The notes below the pieces were generated by a model. That model was given only the letters and a program-made list of their open reading frames with translations. It searched no databases and was not told the origin of the DNA. Positions 8,665-18,310 of a stretch of DNA of 35,851 nucleotides are shown one piece after another; position 1 is the first letter of the stretch; the number at the start of each line of letters is the position of its first letter. Source of the DNA: an uncultured Bacteroidales bacterium (GTDB lineage Bacteria; Bacteroidota; Bacteroidia; Bacteroidales; Bacteroidaceae); contig CADCCR010000030.1 of the NCBI GenBank assembly GCA_902799985.1, forward strand, positions 1 through 35,851, written 5' to 3'. Made by a program: the position numbers and the translations under genes.

Positions 8665-8791
8665 TTCGTTCGTGCGGATTTGAAATCCGCATGTAGGGAA
8701 TATAGGGATTTGTAATCCCGTAATTCAGTTTATCGCATTACAAATGCTTATATTTAATGCTGTCGGATTGCAAATCCGACAGAACATTACC
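8665..8791 (+). repeat. Composite palindrome module, copy 2
   Basis: Direct repeat of the module at 8474-8636, with the same order of palindromes and almost identical flanks (TTCGTTCGTGCGG ... GACAGAACATTACC). It lacks the extra stretch. A family-A unit abuts each side, and the main array follows immediately. Confidence 0.85.
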
Positions 8792-8925
8792 GGAAACGCC
8801 TCGCGCTTATCTCGGAAGCGCCCTGCGCTTATTCCGGAAGCGCCCTGTGCTTATTCCGGAAGCGCCCCGCGCTTATCTCGGAAGCGCCCTGTGCTTATTT
8901 CGGAAGCGCCTCGCGCTTATTTTTA
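8792..8925 (+). repeat. 22-bp tandem array, family A, plus-strand orientation
   Basis: About six units of the form GYGCTTAT[T/C][T/C]CGGAAGCGC plus a CCY spacer, 22 bp apart. The GCGC/GTGC variation is always in the 5' arm and the AAGCGC arm is constant, apart from one AAACGC. Both neighbouring genes are on the minus strand, so here the array runs opposite to them. Confidence 0.88.
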
Positions 8926-8940
8926 TTCTCTTGGCCGTAT

Positions 8941-8987
8941 AAAACAGCAGCCCTCGGCGGAAAGAGCGCCGAGGGCTGTTGCTGTTC
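8941..8987 (-). terminator. Intrinsic terminator of the GLUG-dockerin gene
   Basis: CAGCCCTCGGCG pairs perfectly with CGCCGAGGGCTG around a short loop, with further pairing of the AACAGCA/TGTTGCTGTT flanks. Read on the minus strand the stem is followed by TTTTAT. It begins about 30 nt past the stop codon of the gene ending at 9017. Confidence 0.8.
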
Positions 8988-9016
8988 CCCTCTCTGGAGA
9001 GGGTGAGGGATGAGAC

Positions 9017-12000
9017 TTACTGTCCAGCCATGATGTCCAGCACCACGACGAAGTCTGCAATATCAATCTTACCGTCGTTGTTCAGGTCGGCTTCGGCACT
9101 GAAGGTACCCGCTGCCATGAGGTCCAGGATGCAGACTGCATCGGCAATGTCAACCTTGCCGTCGCCGTTCAGGTCGCCGCTGAGTCCGGCAAAGGCCTTC
9201 AGCACAGGATAGCTGCCGGCCTGCATGTCGCAAGTCCATACAGCAGGATCCCAAGCTACCACCTGGCTCTGCATGTCGGCAAAGTTGGTGCCGTCGTAAT
9301 AGAGAATCTCACCCAAGTCCTCACCTTCGCGGACAGGACCGAAGTTCCTTTCCGTGTTGTTCCACACGGCAACATTCTTGTAGGAGCCCAGCGGTGTGAC
9401 GTCCTGGAAGCCTCCGCCTATGATGCCGCCGCCACGGTTGATGCTGCCGGCCGCATAGACCTGAGCCATTTCCACACGGTTGCGCACACGGCCGATGATG
9501 CCGCCGGTGAGGTCGCCCGAGCCGGTCACCTCTACGTTAGCATAGCAATTGAGGATGTGGGCTTCGTCGGCAACATTGCCGAACAAACCGCCGCAGTAGC
9601 CGTTTGCTGTCAGCTTGCCTGTTACCCAGACGTTCTCCACATAGCAGGGCTGGCCGTAGGTTGAGTGCCCCAGATAGCCGGCCAGGATGCCGGTGCCGCC
9701 GGCACACGTCACGTCGGCATTCTCCACACCCAGGTTGCGCACATTTCCGCAGAGGATGCCGAAGAGACCGCAGTAGTCATACGCACCTGTCGTGTTGGAC
9801 GTGAGACCCCGGATGACATGGTTCTTACCGTCGAAGTCGATGAAGGGATAGCCGTTCGACTGGTCGGGAATGTTGAAGAGAGGCACCCAGTCCGTGACGC
9901 CTGCCATATCCACGTCCTCCTCCATCACCACATAGTTCATGCGGCCGGAAACGAGCTTGTTAATCAGGTTGGCAAGGTCGGTTGCCGACTTCACTACGAA
10001 GGGATTCTCCTTCGAACCGTCGGGCACGGAAACCTTCTCGTTGGTGTAGGTGCCTTCCTCTGTCACATAGACAACCTTGTGGCTATCGAAGAGCACGGGA
10101 TAGGTATCCTCGCCGAGCGTCTGGAACCAGTTGATGTCCGTCTGGTCGCCGTTGAGCTTGTAGCAGATTTCGCCGCTGGAGAGCTGCTCGGTGGTAGCCT
10201 CGGAAGCGTCAGCCGCGTTCTCTCCGTAGCCTCTTGCAGCACTGCCGCCGAGCCAGTAGTTGTTCTGGAACTTGGAGTTGGCATGACCGCGCAGGCGGCC
10301 GACGATAGCACCGCCGTAGGTAGGCGTCGAGCCATCAGCCATGCGGACTGTACCCACGTTGAGACAGTTGTTCACACCCACGAAGTTGTCGTTGTTGACG
10401 TAGCCGCAGATGCCACCGGCGTATGCACCGGCATTCGTGACAAGAACCTTACCATAGTTGGCGCAATTCTCGTAGAGGCAATTCTCGTTGGAGTAGCCAC
10501 CGACGCCGGCAAGACAGTCGTGCGAGTTGTGGTTGTCGGTAACCGTTCCGGTGAAGGAGCAGCCAATGGCCTTGCTTCCTGCACGCATATCGCCGCAGAC
10601 ACCGCCGATGTGGTGCGAGGTCGATACGGATGCGATGTTGAGTGCGGAGTGGATGTTCTGGAGGGTGCTGCCTTCAGCCCAGCCGATAGCACCGTAGCCA
10701 GTGCCGCCGTCGTAGGTGAAGGTACCGTCGATGCTGAAGTTCTTGATGGTGGCGTTCTTCACATAGCCGAAGAGTCCCTGTCTGTCACCGACGAATGCCA
10801 GAGAGTAGATGCCTTCCTCGGCGTCGTACTCACCGAAGTTCGAGATCTTGTGGCCCTGGCCGTCGAACACACCCATGTAGGGAGTGGAAGAAGTGCCGAT
10901 GGGCTGGAAGTCGGAAACTCCAGTCATGTCGATGTCGGCCGTCAGGACGGCATCCGACGTATTGTTGCCACAGCTTACGATAACGGAGAAGAGTCTCATG
11001 TGGTCGGCTGTAGCCAGCTGGTATACGCCGTTCTCCATGGGCAGGACAAGGTCGGTCTCGTTCAGCTCGGTAGTGATGGCGCGAGCTTCCTCGGCCGATA
11101 TGTCGCCGACCTGATAGTGCTGCCATGCAGAGAATATCTTGCCTTCCCATTCGTCGTACTCATCATTGGTAACCAGGTCGGCTGCATAGAGCTGGTCGAT
11201 GTAATCGAACATCCAGAAGATGGTGGTTGCCATGTCGATATAAGCCATGCGGCAGTCGTGTATCGCGTTGAAGAGAGCCGAGAACTTGTTGATGAGCGTT
11301 ATCTTAGCCTCGCCTGTTTCAGCGGCATCGACTTCACCCACCAGTCCGGCAAGCTGATCCTTCAGGTCGTTCGACATGTTGGGGTTCTGAGCAAATGTCT
11401 CATCGCCGCTCCAGAGGAAGTCCAGGATGACCTGAGCACGCTGTGCAAAGGCAGCCAGCACGTCGGCAAGCTCCTCGTTGGCCTCCTCGGCAGTGCCCAG
11501 ATAATAGACGTGCATGCCACCGACAGGCAGCCAGTCGCTTGCTAAGCCTGTTCCCAGATTGCGTACGCCGACAGTCAGATTGCCGTCGGTTACCTCCGTA
11601 GCACAATAGTTCAGGTAGCGACCGGCGGTGTAGGCATAGGAGCAACCAACCAACGTGTTGGGCACATAGCCGTCGATGTCGTCCGTCACATAATGTGTGT
11701 CGCCATCGAGGTAGCAGTTCACCTTGTCCTCGGCATCATCGGAGGAAACGACGTCTTCATTGATTGTCATGACGTAGTTCGCCGTGCTGTTCATGTAGAG
11801 CTGACCGGCATAGAACTGAGAGGTGGCATCCTTTCCGGCACGGAAGAAGCCGTTCAGCGTCATCAGGTAGATACCGTTAGGCAATTCGTTCAGCGTCTGG
11901 TGGAAGTCGAAGCTGCCCTGACCACCACCGCGAGCGATAGGCATCAGGTCCTTTTGGCCGCCAGTGTCGAACGTCGGACCGTTGCTTTCTGTCGTCCATC

Positions 12001-14761
12001 CCTCGAAGCCGTCGGCAAACGTGGAGTTGGCAAACAGGCGGGTCACCTCGGTTCCTGATGTCACACCACCTGCGATGGCATTCTCCAGCATCTGGTTCAC
12101 GAAGGCAATCTCTGCTGTGACGGCAGCGATGTCCAGGTCGAGGTTCTCCATGATGTAGGCGTAGCTACCGTTGGGATAGTCGGTACAGGGCTCCACATTC
12201 TCCTGCAGATAAGTCTGGAGGAACGTGCTCCAAGTACCCTCGACATTGTTCTCGTTGAGGTAGTTCACAGCAGCCTCGCAAGCCTGAACATAGTCGGCAT
12301 AGCCGGCAGCAGACTGCTTGATGCTCTCCTTCAGCTCGGCCGAAGCCAGATAAGCTGCAAGGAATTCGTCGTACGACTCAATGCTTTCCCACGACTCGAC
12401 TGCCTTCTTGTACTCCTCGAGCAGGGCCTTGTAAGCCACAGTGTTCTCGATGAACTCCTGTTCGTTGGCAATGATGCCGCTCACGAACGGATAGAGCGTC
12501 GAGGGATCGTCGGGAGAAACACATTCATATCCGTCGGGCGTCTGGTAAACGATTGCTTCGTCTGCCAGGGGCACAGGATAGTTGTTCTCCTTGAGCGTCT
12601 GGCGCCATACGGCATCGATGAACGCCTCTTCGTTCAGCTTCCAGCAGATCTCACCGCTGGCCAGCTCGTCGGTATTGGTCTCGGTTGCCTTCAGAGTAAC
12701 CGTACTTGCCGAGCCGTTGAGGATTTCGCCTATGTAGTAGCTGTTGGGAAGCGAAGACTTTGTGCTCTTCACAGCACCGAAGAACTGGCCCCAGATGGCA
12801 GAATTCACGTAACCGATGGACAGGCTGTTCTTGATGGTCACTACGCCGCCATTGCTGTAACCGACGAAGCCGCCGAAGGTGCAGCCACCGGGATTCTCGT
12901 TGTTGTTCACCACCTTACCGTCGAACAGACAGTTGGTAACGTCGAGGAAGGTTGCGCCGTTGTTGTTCACATAACCCACGATGCCGCCATAGTTGCCGCT
13001 GCCGCCGGCATCGTTGCCGTCGAGCGTGCCGGAGAAGGTGCAGTTCTCGATGGTGGTTCTGAAGGAAGTGGTAAGCACACCGCCCAGGATGCCGCCCTGT
13101 CTGCCACCGGCCGATGTGTTGAAGATGTTCACATAGCTGTGGATGTTGCGAATGATGGGACGGTCGTCGCGGGCGTAGGCTGCAACGCTACCTGCATACT
13201 GATAGGTGGTGTGGTACGTTCCGTAGATGGTGAAGTTCTCGATGAGACAGTCTGTCGAGATAACGCCGAACACACCGAAATAGTTCTGCTTTGAGGTGGC
13301 ATTGAGGTGCTTAATGGTGTGGCCCTGGCCGTCGAAGTGACCCTTATAGCCAGCGTTGGCAACGCCTCTGGTTGCGCCCCAGTCGCCAATTGGCGTCCAG
13401 TCAACCTCGGTTTCCTCCGGGTCTTCGCCGTCAGGCATGAGGTCTGCGAAGTCGATGTCGGCTGTCAGCACGGCATTGGCATCAAGCTTTCCTCTGTTCA
13501 CCAACTGTTCGAACCATACTAACTGCTTTGCCGTGGCTATCTCGTAGAAGCACTCGGCATTCGGAGTCAGATAGTTCTCGTCGAACATGCCGCAATAAGT
13601 GCAGAAGCCGTCGACGATGTCGTGCTCGTCCTGAACGACGCCTGCGTTCTCATTTGAATAGACAGCTCCTTCATAGGCAACGCCGTTGCAGTGCAGACGA
13701 CCGTTCATATAGACTTGTGCATGCGTAGCATCGAGCACAGGCTGCGGGTCTGTTCCCAGGGTCTGGTACCAGCCAATGACGGCCTGATTGCCGTTCAGCA
13801 GGTAGCAAACCTGGCCGGTGGCAAGTTGTTCTGCAGGGAAGCATGAGGCTGTCGTCAGGTTGACTTTGCCATCGTTGTCTTTGCCTGCACCTGTAGCACT
13901 GCCTTCAAGCCAGCAGTTGCCCGTCAGTTTGTTGACGTCATGGGTTCTGAGACGTCCCACGATGGCGCCGCCCCACTTGGGTGTGGCTTCCGGTTCGCTG
14001 CAAACAAGCGCACCCATATTCAGGCAACCCAGCACGTAGGAACCTGTGTTGTTGAGGTATCCGGCAACGCCGCCTGCAGCACAGTTCACATCGTCGAAAG
14101 TGATGGTACCGTAGTTAGCGCAGAACGCTACGCTGTCGCCTCCGAGGTAAGCCACCACGCCGGCAAAGTTGTCGGTGCTGCCTGCTGCCACCTTCATCGT
14201 TCCGCTGAAGGTACAATTGCTGATGGTGTTGCCGCCGCGGGCAGAACCTACGACGCCGCCCACATGATGCACGCCACTTGCGGGAACATCGATGTCGAGT
14301 GCGGACTGGATGTTTGTGATGACACTCTTCGAGGGATAGCCTACGACACCCGAGCCGGTTCCTGCCGTGGAGGTCAACTTACCGGAGATGCTGAAGTTCT
14401 TGATGGTGGCTCCCGAGGTGTAACCGAACAGGCCGCTACCGTCAATGGTGCATTCTGTCTCGAAGCCTGTAATCTTGTGTCCCTGGCCGTCGAAGATGCC
14501 GGTGTAGTTCAAGCCGCCCATACCGATGGGAGTTTCCCAAATGTCGGTCAGGGCGATGTCGGCAGTCAAGATGGCATTAGCGCCCAGCGTGCCGTCGCCG
14601 GTGTTCACCAAATCGGCAAATGCCACGAGGTCTGCGGCTGTGCCAATCTCGTAGTAGGTGACGCCGTCAATCTCTGTTGTGGTGAGTTCTTGCGCCCCTA
14701 CCTGTGTCCCCCACATGCCCAGCAGGGCAGTAAGGAAAAGATAGTAGAATCTTTTCTTCAT
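9017..14761 (-). CDS. Giant secreted GLUG-motif protein with a C-terminal dockerin
   Basis: A 1914-residue protein with signal peptide MKKRFYYLFLTALLGMWGTQVGAQ. Four GLUG-type beta-repeat blocks lie at about 30-370, 400-750, 1241-1555 and 1580-1840. Each opens with YEIGTA..L..FA.LVN and ADIDxxD, followed by GxFDGQGHxIxxF, GLFGY and NFSIxGTF-type turns. Between blocks 2 and 3 are a helical stretch (about 757-905), a jelly-roll or CBM-like domain (about 909-1090, FADGFEGWTTES) and a second helical stretch (about 1090-1235). The last ~57 residues are two type-I dockerin repeats, DLNGDGKVDIADAVCILDLM and DLNNDGKIDIADFVVVLDIM, with full calcium-loop Asp/Asn positions. GLUG proteins are usually taken to be adhesins or surface proteins, but the function here is not known. 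It has its own terminator and is followed upstream by another hairpin, so it is probably monocistronic. Confidence 0.88.
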   Translation of the reverse strand: MKKRFYYLFLTALLGMWGTQVGAQELTTTEIDGVTYYEIGTAADLVAFADLVNTGDGTLGANAILTADIALTDIWETPIGMGGLNYTGIFDGQGHKITGFETECTIDGSGLFGYTSGATIKNFSISGKLTSTAGTGSGVVGYPSKSVITNIQSALDIDVPASGVHHVGGVVGSARGGNTISNCTFSGTMKVAAGSTDNFAGVVAYLGGDSVAFCANYGTITFDDVNCAAGGVAGYLNNTGSYVLGCLNMGALVCSEPEATPKWGGAIVGRLRTHDVNKLTGNCWLEGSATGAGKDNDGKVNLTTASCFPAEQLATGQVCYLLNGNQAVIGWYQTLGTDPQPVLDATHAQVYMNGRLHCNGVAYEGAVYSNENAGVVQDEHDIVDGFCTYCGMFDENYLTPNAECFYEIATAKQLVWFEQLVNRGKLDANAVLTADIDFADLMPDGEDPEETEVDWTPIGDWGATRGVANAGYKGHFDGQGHTIKHLNATSKQNYFGVFGVISTDCLIENFTIYGTYHTTYQYAGSVAAYARDDRPIIRNIHSYVNIFNTSAGGRQGGILGGVLTTSFRTTIENCTFSGTLDGNDAGGSGNYGGIVGYVNNNGATFLDVTNCLFDGKVVNNNENPGGCTFGGFVGYSNGGVVTIKNSLSIGYVNSAIWGQFFGAVKSTKSSLPNSYYIGEILNGSASTVTLKATETNTDELASGEICWKLNEEAFIDAVWRQTLKENNYPVPLADEAIVYQTPDGYECVSPDDPSTLYPFVSGIIANEQEFIENTVAYKALLEEYKKAVESWESIESYDEFLAAYLASAELKESIKQSAAGYADYVQACEAAVNYLNENNVEGTWSTFLQTYLQENVEPCTDYPNGSYAYIMENLDLDIAAVTAEIAFVNQMLENAIAGGVTSGTEVTRLFANSTFADGFEGWTTESNGPTFDTGGQKDLMPIARGGGQGSFDFHQTLNELPNGIYLMTLNGFFRAGKDATSQFYAGQLYMNSTANYVMTINEDVVSSDDAEDKVNCYLDGDTHYVTDDIDGYVPNTLVGCSYAYTAGRYLNYCATEVTDGNLTVGVRNLGTGLASDWLPVGGMHVYYLGTAEEANEELADVLAAFAQRAQVILDFLWSGDETFAQNPNMSNDLKDQLAGLVGEVDAAETGEAKITLINKFSALFNAIHDCRMAYIDMATTIFWMFDYIDQLYAADLVTNDEYDEWEGKIFSAWQHYQVGDISAEEARAITTELNETDLVLPMENGVYQLATADHMRLFSVIVSCGNNTSDAVLTADIDMTGVSDFQPIGTSSTPYMGVFDGQGHKISNFGEYDAEEGIYSLAFVGDRQGLFGYVKNATIKNFSIDGTFTYDGGTGYGAIGWAEGSTLQNIHSALNIASVSTSHHIGGVCGDMRAGSKAIGCSFTGTVTDNHNSHDCLAGVGGYSNENCLYENCANYGKVLVTNAGAYAGGICGYVNNDNFVGVNNCLNVGTVRMADGSTPTYGGAIVGRLRGHANSKFQNNYWLGGSAARGYGENAADASEATTEQLSSGEICYKLNGDQTDINWFQTLGEDTYPVLFDSHKVVYVTEEGTYTNEKVSVPDGSKENPFVVKSATDLANLINKLVSGRMNYVVMEEDVDMAGVTDWVPLFNIPDQSNGYPFIDFDGKNHVIRGLTSNTTGAYDYCGLFGILCGNVRNLGVENADVTCAGGTGILAGYLGHSTYGQPCYVENVWVTGKLTANGYCGGLFGNVADEAHILNCYANVEVTGSGDLTGGIIGRVRNRVEMAQVYAAGSINRGGGIIGGGFQDVTPLGSYKNVAVWNNTERNFGPVREGEDLGEILYYDGTNFADMQSQVVAWDPAVWTCDMQAGSYPVLKAFAGLSGDLNGDGKVDIADAVCILDLMAAGTFSAEADLNNDGKIDIADFVVVLDIMAGQ

Positions 14762-14830
14762 ATTAGTTTTAGTTTATGGAACATACATTATATATAATAT
14801 ACACTGGAAAGCGTAATGACAAACACACCG

Positions 14831-14882
14831 GAAGACACGAAACGGGCAAAAGCGGTTTTGCTCCCTTCGTGTCTTTCGGTAT
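14831..14882 (-). terminator. Strong stem-loop, probable terminator of the second GLUG gene
   Basis: CCGGAAGACACGAA pairs with TTCGTGTCTTTCGG, and the inner GCAAAA pairs with TTTTGC. It lies 10 nt downstream of the stop at 14893. The 3' tail on the minus strand (TGTGTTTG) is only partly T-rich, so termination is likely rather than proven. Confidence 0.6.
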
Positions 14883-14892
14883 CATGCGGGGT

Positions 14893-17688
14893 TTACTTCA
14901 GTATCTTCTTGCCGCCCGTGATGTTGATGCCGCGCTGCATCTTGCCTACACGCTGGCCGGCGAGGTTGTAGATAACGTTGTTGAGGCCGTTGGATTCATT
15001 GAGCTTGTTGATGCCGGTTGCATCGTCGAAGCTGAAGTAGAATGCCTTTGCATCGGAGGCAATTTCGAGGTAAGCCTTGCCTGCCTTGATGGTGCCGCTT
15101 GTTGCCAGAGCGAAGCAAGCCTTGCCATCGACTTTAGCCAGCACATACTTGCCAGCGGCATCGACATCCTCTGCAGCGCCCTTCAGGACGTTTTCCTGGA
15201 CGGGTGCAGCCCATCCCTTGACGAGTGCCAAGCTGCCGTCCACCTCCTTATCGAATATCTTGAATGCGCCGTCAGGCACCTCTTCTGCTGAAGCGGCAAA
15301 CTCGTAGATGCCTTCTGCGCCTTTCAGGATGACAGCGGTTTGTGCAGGAATGGAGCCTTCCAGCTCTGCCAGTGCCAAGTGCTGCTTGCCGTTCCTCTCG
15401 TTTTCGGCAATCTCGGCTGTGTAGGCCGTAACGCCAGCGGGAACAGCAACTTCGGCATTGGGAACGAACAGGGTTGCATATCCGGCATCGGTAATCTTTG
15501 CAATGACATTGTGTGTGGCATCGAGCAAGGGATAGTCATCCTCGTCGATGTTCTGGCGGAAGGCGATGCCAAGCGCCACAGTCACCTCGCCGCTGGCAAG
15601 CTGTTCGGCTGTCACACCACCAGCATCGATTGGATCAGTTCCGTCGTCCTTCTTTGCTGCTGCACGGGCACCGTTCTTACGCCAGTAGTTGTTTGTTACC
15701 AAATCGGAGGAGAAGCCTTTCGTCCTGCCCAAGATGGCAGCGCCGTACTTGGGGTCGCCTTCGCCGTCGAAAATGATTGCACTGGTACAGAGACAGTTCT
15801 TGACGACTGCTGCCGTGCTGTTAAGGTATCCCACCACGCCGCCGGCTGCACAGCTAGCGTCCTTGAAGATGATGTAGCCATAGCTGGCACAGTTCATCAC
15901 CTTGTCGCCTCCGGTAATGTATGCAGCGATGCCGGCGAAGTTGTCGGTGCTGCCTGCTGCTACTGTCATTGAGCCATCGAAGCTGCAGCCGACGATTGTA
16001 TTGTTGCCGCGGGCAGAGCCTACCACGCCGCCAACATGGTGCGTACCGCTGTTGGGAACGCTAACGGCCAATCTGGAGAATACGTTCTCTATGGTGGTGT
16101 TGATGGGCCATGCCACGACACCGCCGCCGTATCCGCCGGTCACGGTAAGGTTGCCGCTGATTCTGAAGTTCTTGATGGTGGCACCACTCGTGTCGCCAAA
16201 GAGTCCGAGATGCCCTGCGCCTTCTGCTTTGAAGTTGGTAATGGTGTGTCCCTGTCCGTCGAAGGTGCCTGTGTAGGCGGTTGCTCCAGGTGCAGCATTG
16301 CCCGAGCCGATGCCGATGGGCGTCCACTCAATATCAGCCATGTCGATGTCGGCTGTCAGCACGGCGTTGGCTGCCACGCTTACTTGATTTACGTAAGCTG
16401 CGAACCACTTGAGCTGTTTGCCGCTGGCAATCTGGAAGTAGCCGTCGACGGGTTCGAAGGCATCAGGCTTGAACTCGCCGCAGTATGTGCAGAAGCCGTT
16501 CTGGAAGTCATGGGCATCGGTCGCGATGCCGAGGTCCTGATTGGATATGGTAGAGCCCTCGTAGGCAGTGCCGTCGCAGTGTTGGCGTCCGTTCAGATAG
16601 ATAGGATCGTGGATTCCTCCATTATAGGGGAAGGGATAGTTGTCGTCGTTGAGCGTCTGGAACCAGTTCTCGCCGCCGCTGACGCTTTCGTTCAGCGCGT
16701 AGCAAATCTCGCCGCTGGCAAGCTGTGTAGCTGTCACCTTCACGGGTGCATCGCCGCTGGCAGTAGCGCCGCTGGATGTGCCGTTCACGTTGGTGCCAAC
16801 ATAATAGTTGTTGGCAAAGACGGTGTTGCTGCCGTTGAGCCTGCCAATGAACATGCCGTCGTTGCCAGTGCCTGTGATGATGGTGCCGATGGAGAGGCAG
16901 TTCTTGATTGTGAGCTTGCCTGCGTTGTTGTAGCCAACGATGCCGCCACACTGACCATCTGCAGTCTCATTCTGTATTTCGCCGTCGAAGAGGCAGTTGG
17001 TGACGTTGACGATGGCTGCTACGTTGTTGTTGACGTAGCCGACGATGCCGCCGATGTTACCTGTGTGCCCGCCTACGTCGATTGTGCCCGAATAGATGCA
17101 GTTCTCAACGACAGTTGTGCCGTTAACGGCGGAGCCTAGGATGCCGCCGGGCCTTTCGGCTGTTGTAGCAGCTTCCGTGACATTGATGTTCAGGTAGCTG
17201 TTGACGTTACGGATGGTGGGAGTTGCGTCGCGGCTGTAGGCGACAACGCCGCCCGTCTTATGGCCGAGGTTCATCGTTCCGTAGATGCTGAAGTTCTCGA
17301 TGAGGGCACCCGTCGAGATGACACCGAAGATGCCGTAGTAGTTGTGGGTCGATGTGGCGTTGAAGCCCGTAATCTTGTGACCCTGTCCGTTGAAGTGGCC
17401 CTTGTAGCAAGCATTGCCATTGGCGGTAGAGGCCCAGTTGCCAATGGCTGTCCAGCCGTCCATCGCAATCAGGTCGGCCATATCGATGTCGGCCGTCAGC
17501 ACAGCGTTGGCGTCCATTTCCTCGCCGCTGTTCACCAGGTTGGCCAGCGTGGCAAGGTCGTTGGCAGTGCCAATCTCGTAGTACTCTGTGCCATCGATAA
17601 AGGTACTGTTCAGGTCCTGAGCCCAAACATTCAATCCCAACATGCTGCAAAGCGCTGTCAGGAGAAAAGAGTAGAGGTTCTTTCTCAT
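14893..17688 (-). CDS. Secreted GLUG-motif surface protein
   Basis: A 931-residue paralogue of the GLUG-dockerin protein, with signal peptide MRKNLYSFLLTALCSMLGLNVWAQ. Two GLUG blocks (about 33-365 and 410-740) open with YYEIGTANDLATLANLVNSG and FQIASGKQLKWFAAYVNQ. Both contain FDGQGH/FNGQGH, GLFGD/GIFGV and GGVVGY/GGIVGY turns. A CTYCGEF linker near residue 403 matches the CTYCGMF linker of the neighbour. The region about 740-890 is a beta-rich domain seen in other Prevotella exported proteins. The tail (YNLAGQRV...GINITGGKKILK) resembles the tails of the EEP-GLUG and LRR/phosphatase proteins and replaces the dockerin. It is probably surface-attached or exported; the ligand is unknown. Confidence 0.86.
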   Translation of the reverse strand: MRKNLYSFLLTALCSMLGLNVWAQDLNSTFIDGTEYYEIGTANDLATLANLVNSGEEMDANAVLTADIDMADLIAMDGWTAIGNWASTANGNACYKGHFNGQGHKITGFNATSTHNYYGIFGVISTGALIENFSIYGTMNLGHKTGGVVAYSRDATPTIRNVNSYLNINVTEAATTAERPGGILGSAVNGTTVVENCIYSGTIDVGGHTGNIGGIVGYVNNNVAAIVNVTNCLFDGEIQNETADGQCGGIVGYNNAGKLTIKNCLSIGTIITGTGNDGMFIGRLNGSNTVFANNYYVGTNVNGTSSGATASGDAPVKVTATQLASGEICYALNESVSGGENWFQTLNDDNYPFPYNGGIHDPIYLNGRQHCDGTAYEGSTISNQDLGIATDAHDFQNGFCTYCGEFKPDAFEPVDGYFQIASGKQLKWFAAYVNQVSVAANAVLTADIDMADIEWTPIGIGSGNAAPGATAYTGTFDGQGHTITNFKAEGAGHLGLFGDTSGATIKNFRISGNLTVTGGYGGGVVAWPINTTIENVFSRLAVSVPNSGTHHVGGVVGSARGNNTIVGCSFDGSMTVAAGSTDNFAGIAAYITGGDKVMNCASYGYIIFKDASCAAGGVVGYLNSTAAVVKNCLCTSAIIFDGEGDPKYGAAILGRTKGFSSDLVTNNYWRKNGARAAAKKDDGTDPIDAGGVTAEQLASGEVTVALGIAFRQNIDEDDYPLLDATHNVIAKITDAGYATLFVPNAEVAVPAGVTAYTAEIAENERNGKQHLALAELEGSIPAQTAVILKGAEGIYEFAASAEEVPDGAFKIFDKEVDGSLALVKGWAAPVQENVLKGAAEDVDAAGKYVLAKVDGKACFALATSGTIKAGKAYLEIASDAKAFYFSFDDATGINKLNESNGLNNVIYNLAGQRVGKMQRGINITGGKKILK

Positions 17689-17763
17689 AATCTTTTGGTG
17701 TTTTAGGTTATTAATTAGTTTGTTATCGTTAGTTCTGTTTCAGCTATAGTCAGTTAGTTTTTT

Positions 17764-17775
17764 GTGCGTACGCAC
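17764..17775. promoter_or_regulatory. Perfect 12-bp palindrome, possible operator
   Basis: GTGCGTACGCAC is its own reverse complement. It lies 75 nt upstream of the GLUG gene start and just downstream of a weak -7 box. Its position suits a repressor site, but no regulator is known. Confidence 0.3.
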
Positions 17776-18206
17776 GTGTTTCTCATGGTTTTCGCTCGTA
17801 AAATTACAGATTTGTATGTTTTCTCGTTCGTCTGCGCCAGTTAAAAAATGTTAAACGCTGCTGTTTTGTGAATAAAATACTAAAAAATGGGAAGTTAGGG
17901 GTATTGTGTTGCCGGAAACGGAAAGAAGCGATAAAACAGCGGCATTAGTGGGCGTTTGTAAGAAGTTTTCTCAGGAGGACGCGTTCTGACGGCCTTTTTT
18001 CGGCTTTGCGGCACTTTGGACGGATAAGCGCGAAAACGCGCTTAAAATGGACGGAGGCTGATTACCAGCGGCTTACAAGGGTGCTGTTTTTTATGTCCAT
18101 GTTAAGAAAATAGCAGCACAGCGCTCCGTTTTGCTAAACGAGGCACAGAATTGCGGCAAAATCGGCGCGCGGCGATGGGCAAAACGGCAGGGGGCAAAAC
18201 AAACAA

Positions 18207-18260
18207 CCGCGTGCGCTTCCGAAATAAGCGCCCTGCGCTTATGACGAAGACGGCACGCGG
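18207..18260. repeat. Family-A repeat remnant inside an inverted repeat
   Basis: CCGCGTGC (18207-18214) pairs with GCACGCGG (18253-18260). Inside are GCGCTTCCGAAATAAGCGC, a fully self-complementary-armed version of the 22-bp unit, and a second degenerate GCGCTTATGACGAAG unit. The same CGGCACGCGG flank follows the array at 1654. It lies about 50 bp past the stop of the EEP-like gene and could act as its terminator. Confidence 0.6.
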
Positions 18261-18310
18261 TGTCGTTCGCAACCGCACTCCGAGGCGGTCTTCTATGTAA
18301 GGGATTTTCG

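Larger units (their letters stand above)
17689..18310. other. 622-bp gene-free region upstream of the second GLUG gene
   Basis: No credible coding region. Near 17688 it is AT-rich. A near-consensus -7 box on the minus strand (TAATTTTA, 17799-17806) lies 110 nt before the GLUG start. The perfect 12-bp palindrome GTGCGTACGCAC sits at 17764-17775 between that box and the start. Nearer 18311 it turns GC-rich and holds family-A repeat remnants at 18207-18260. Confidence 0.6.
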
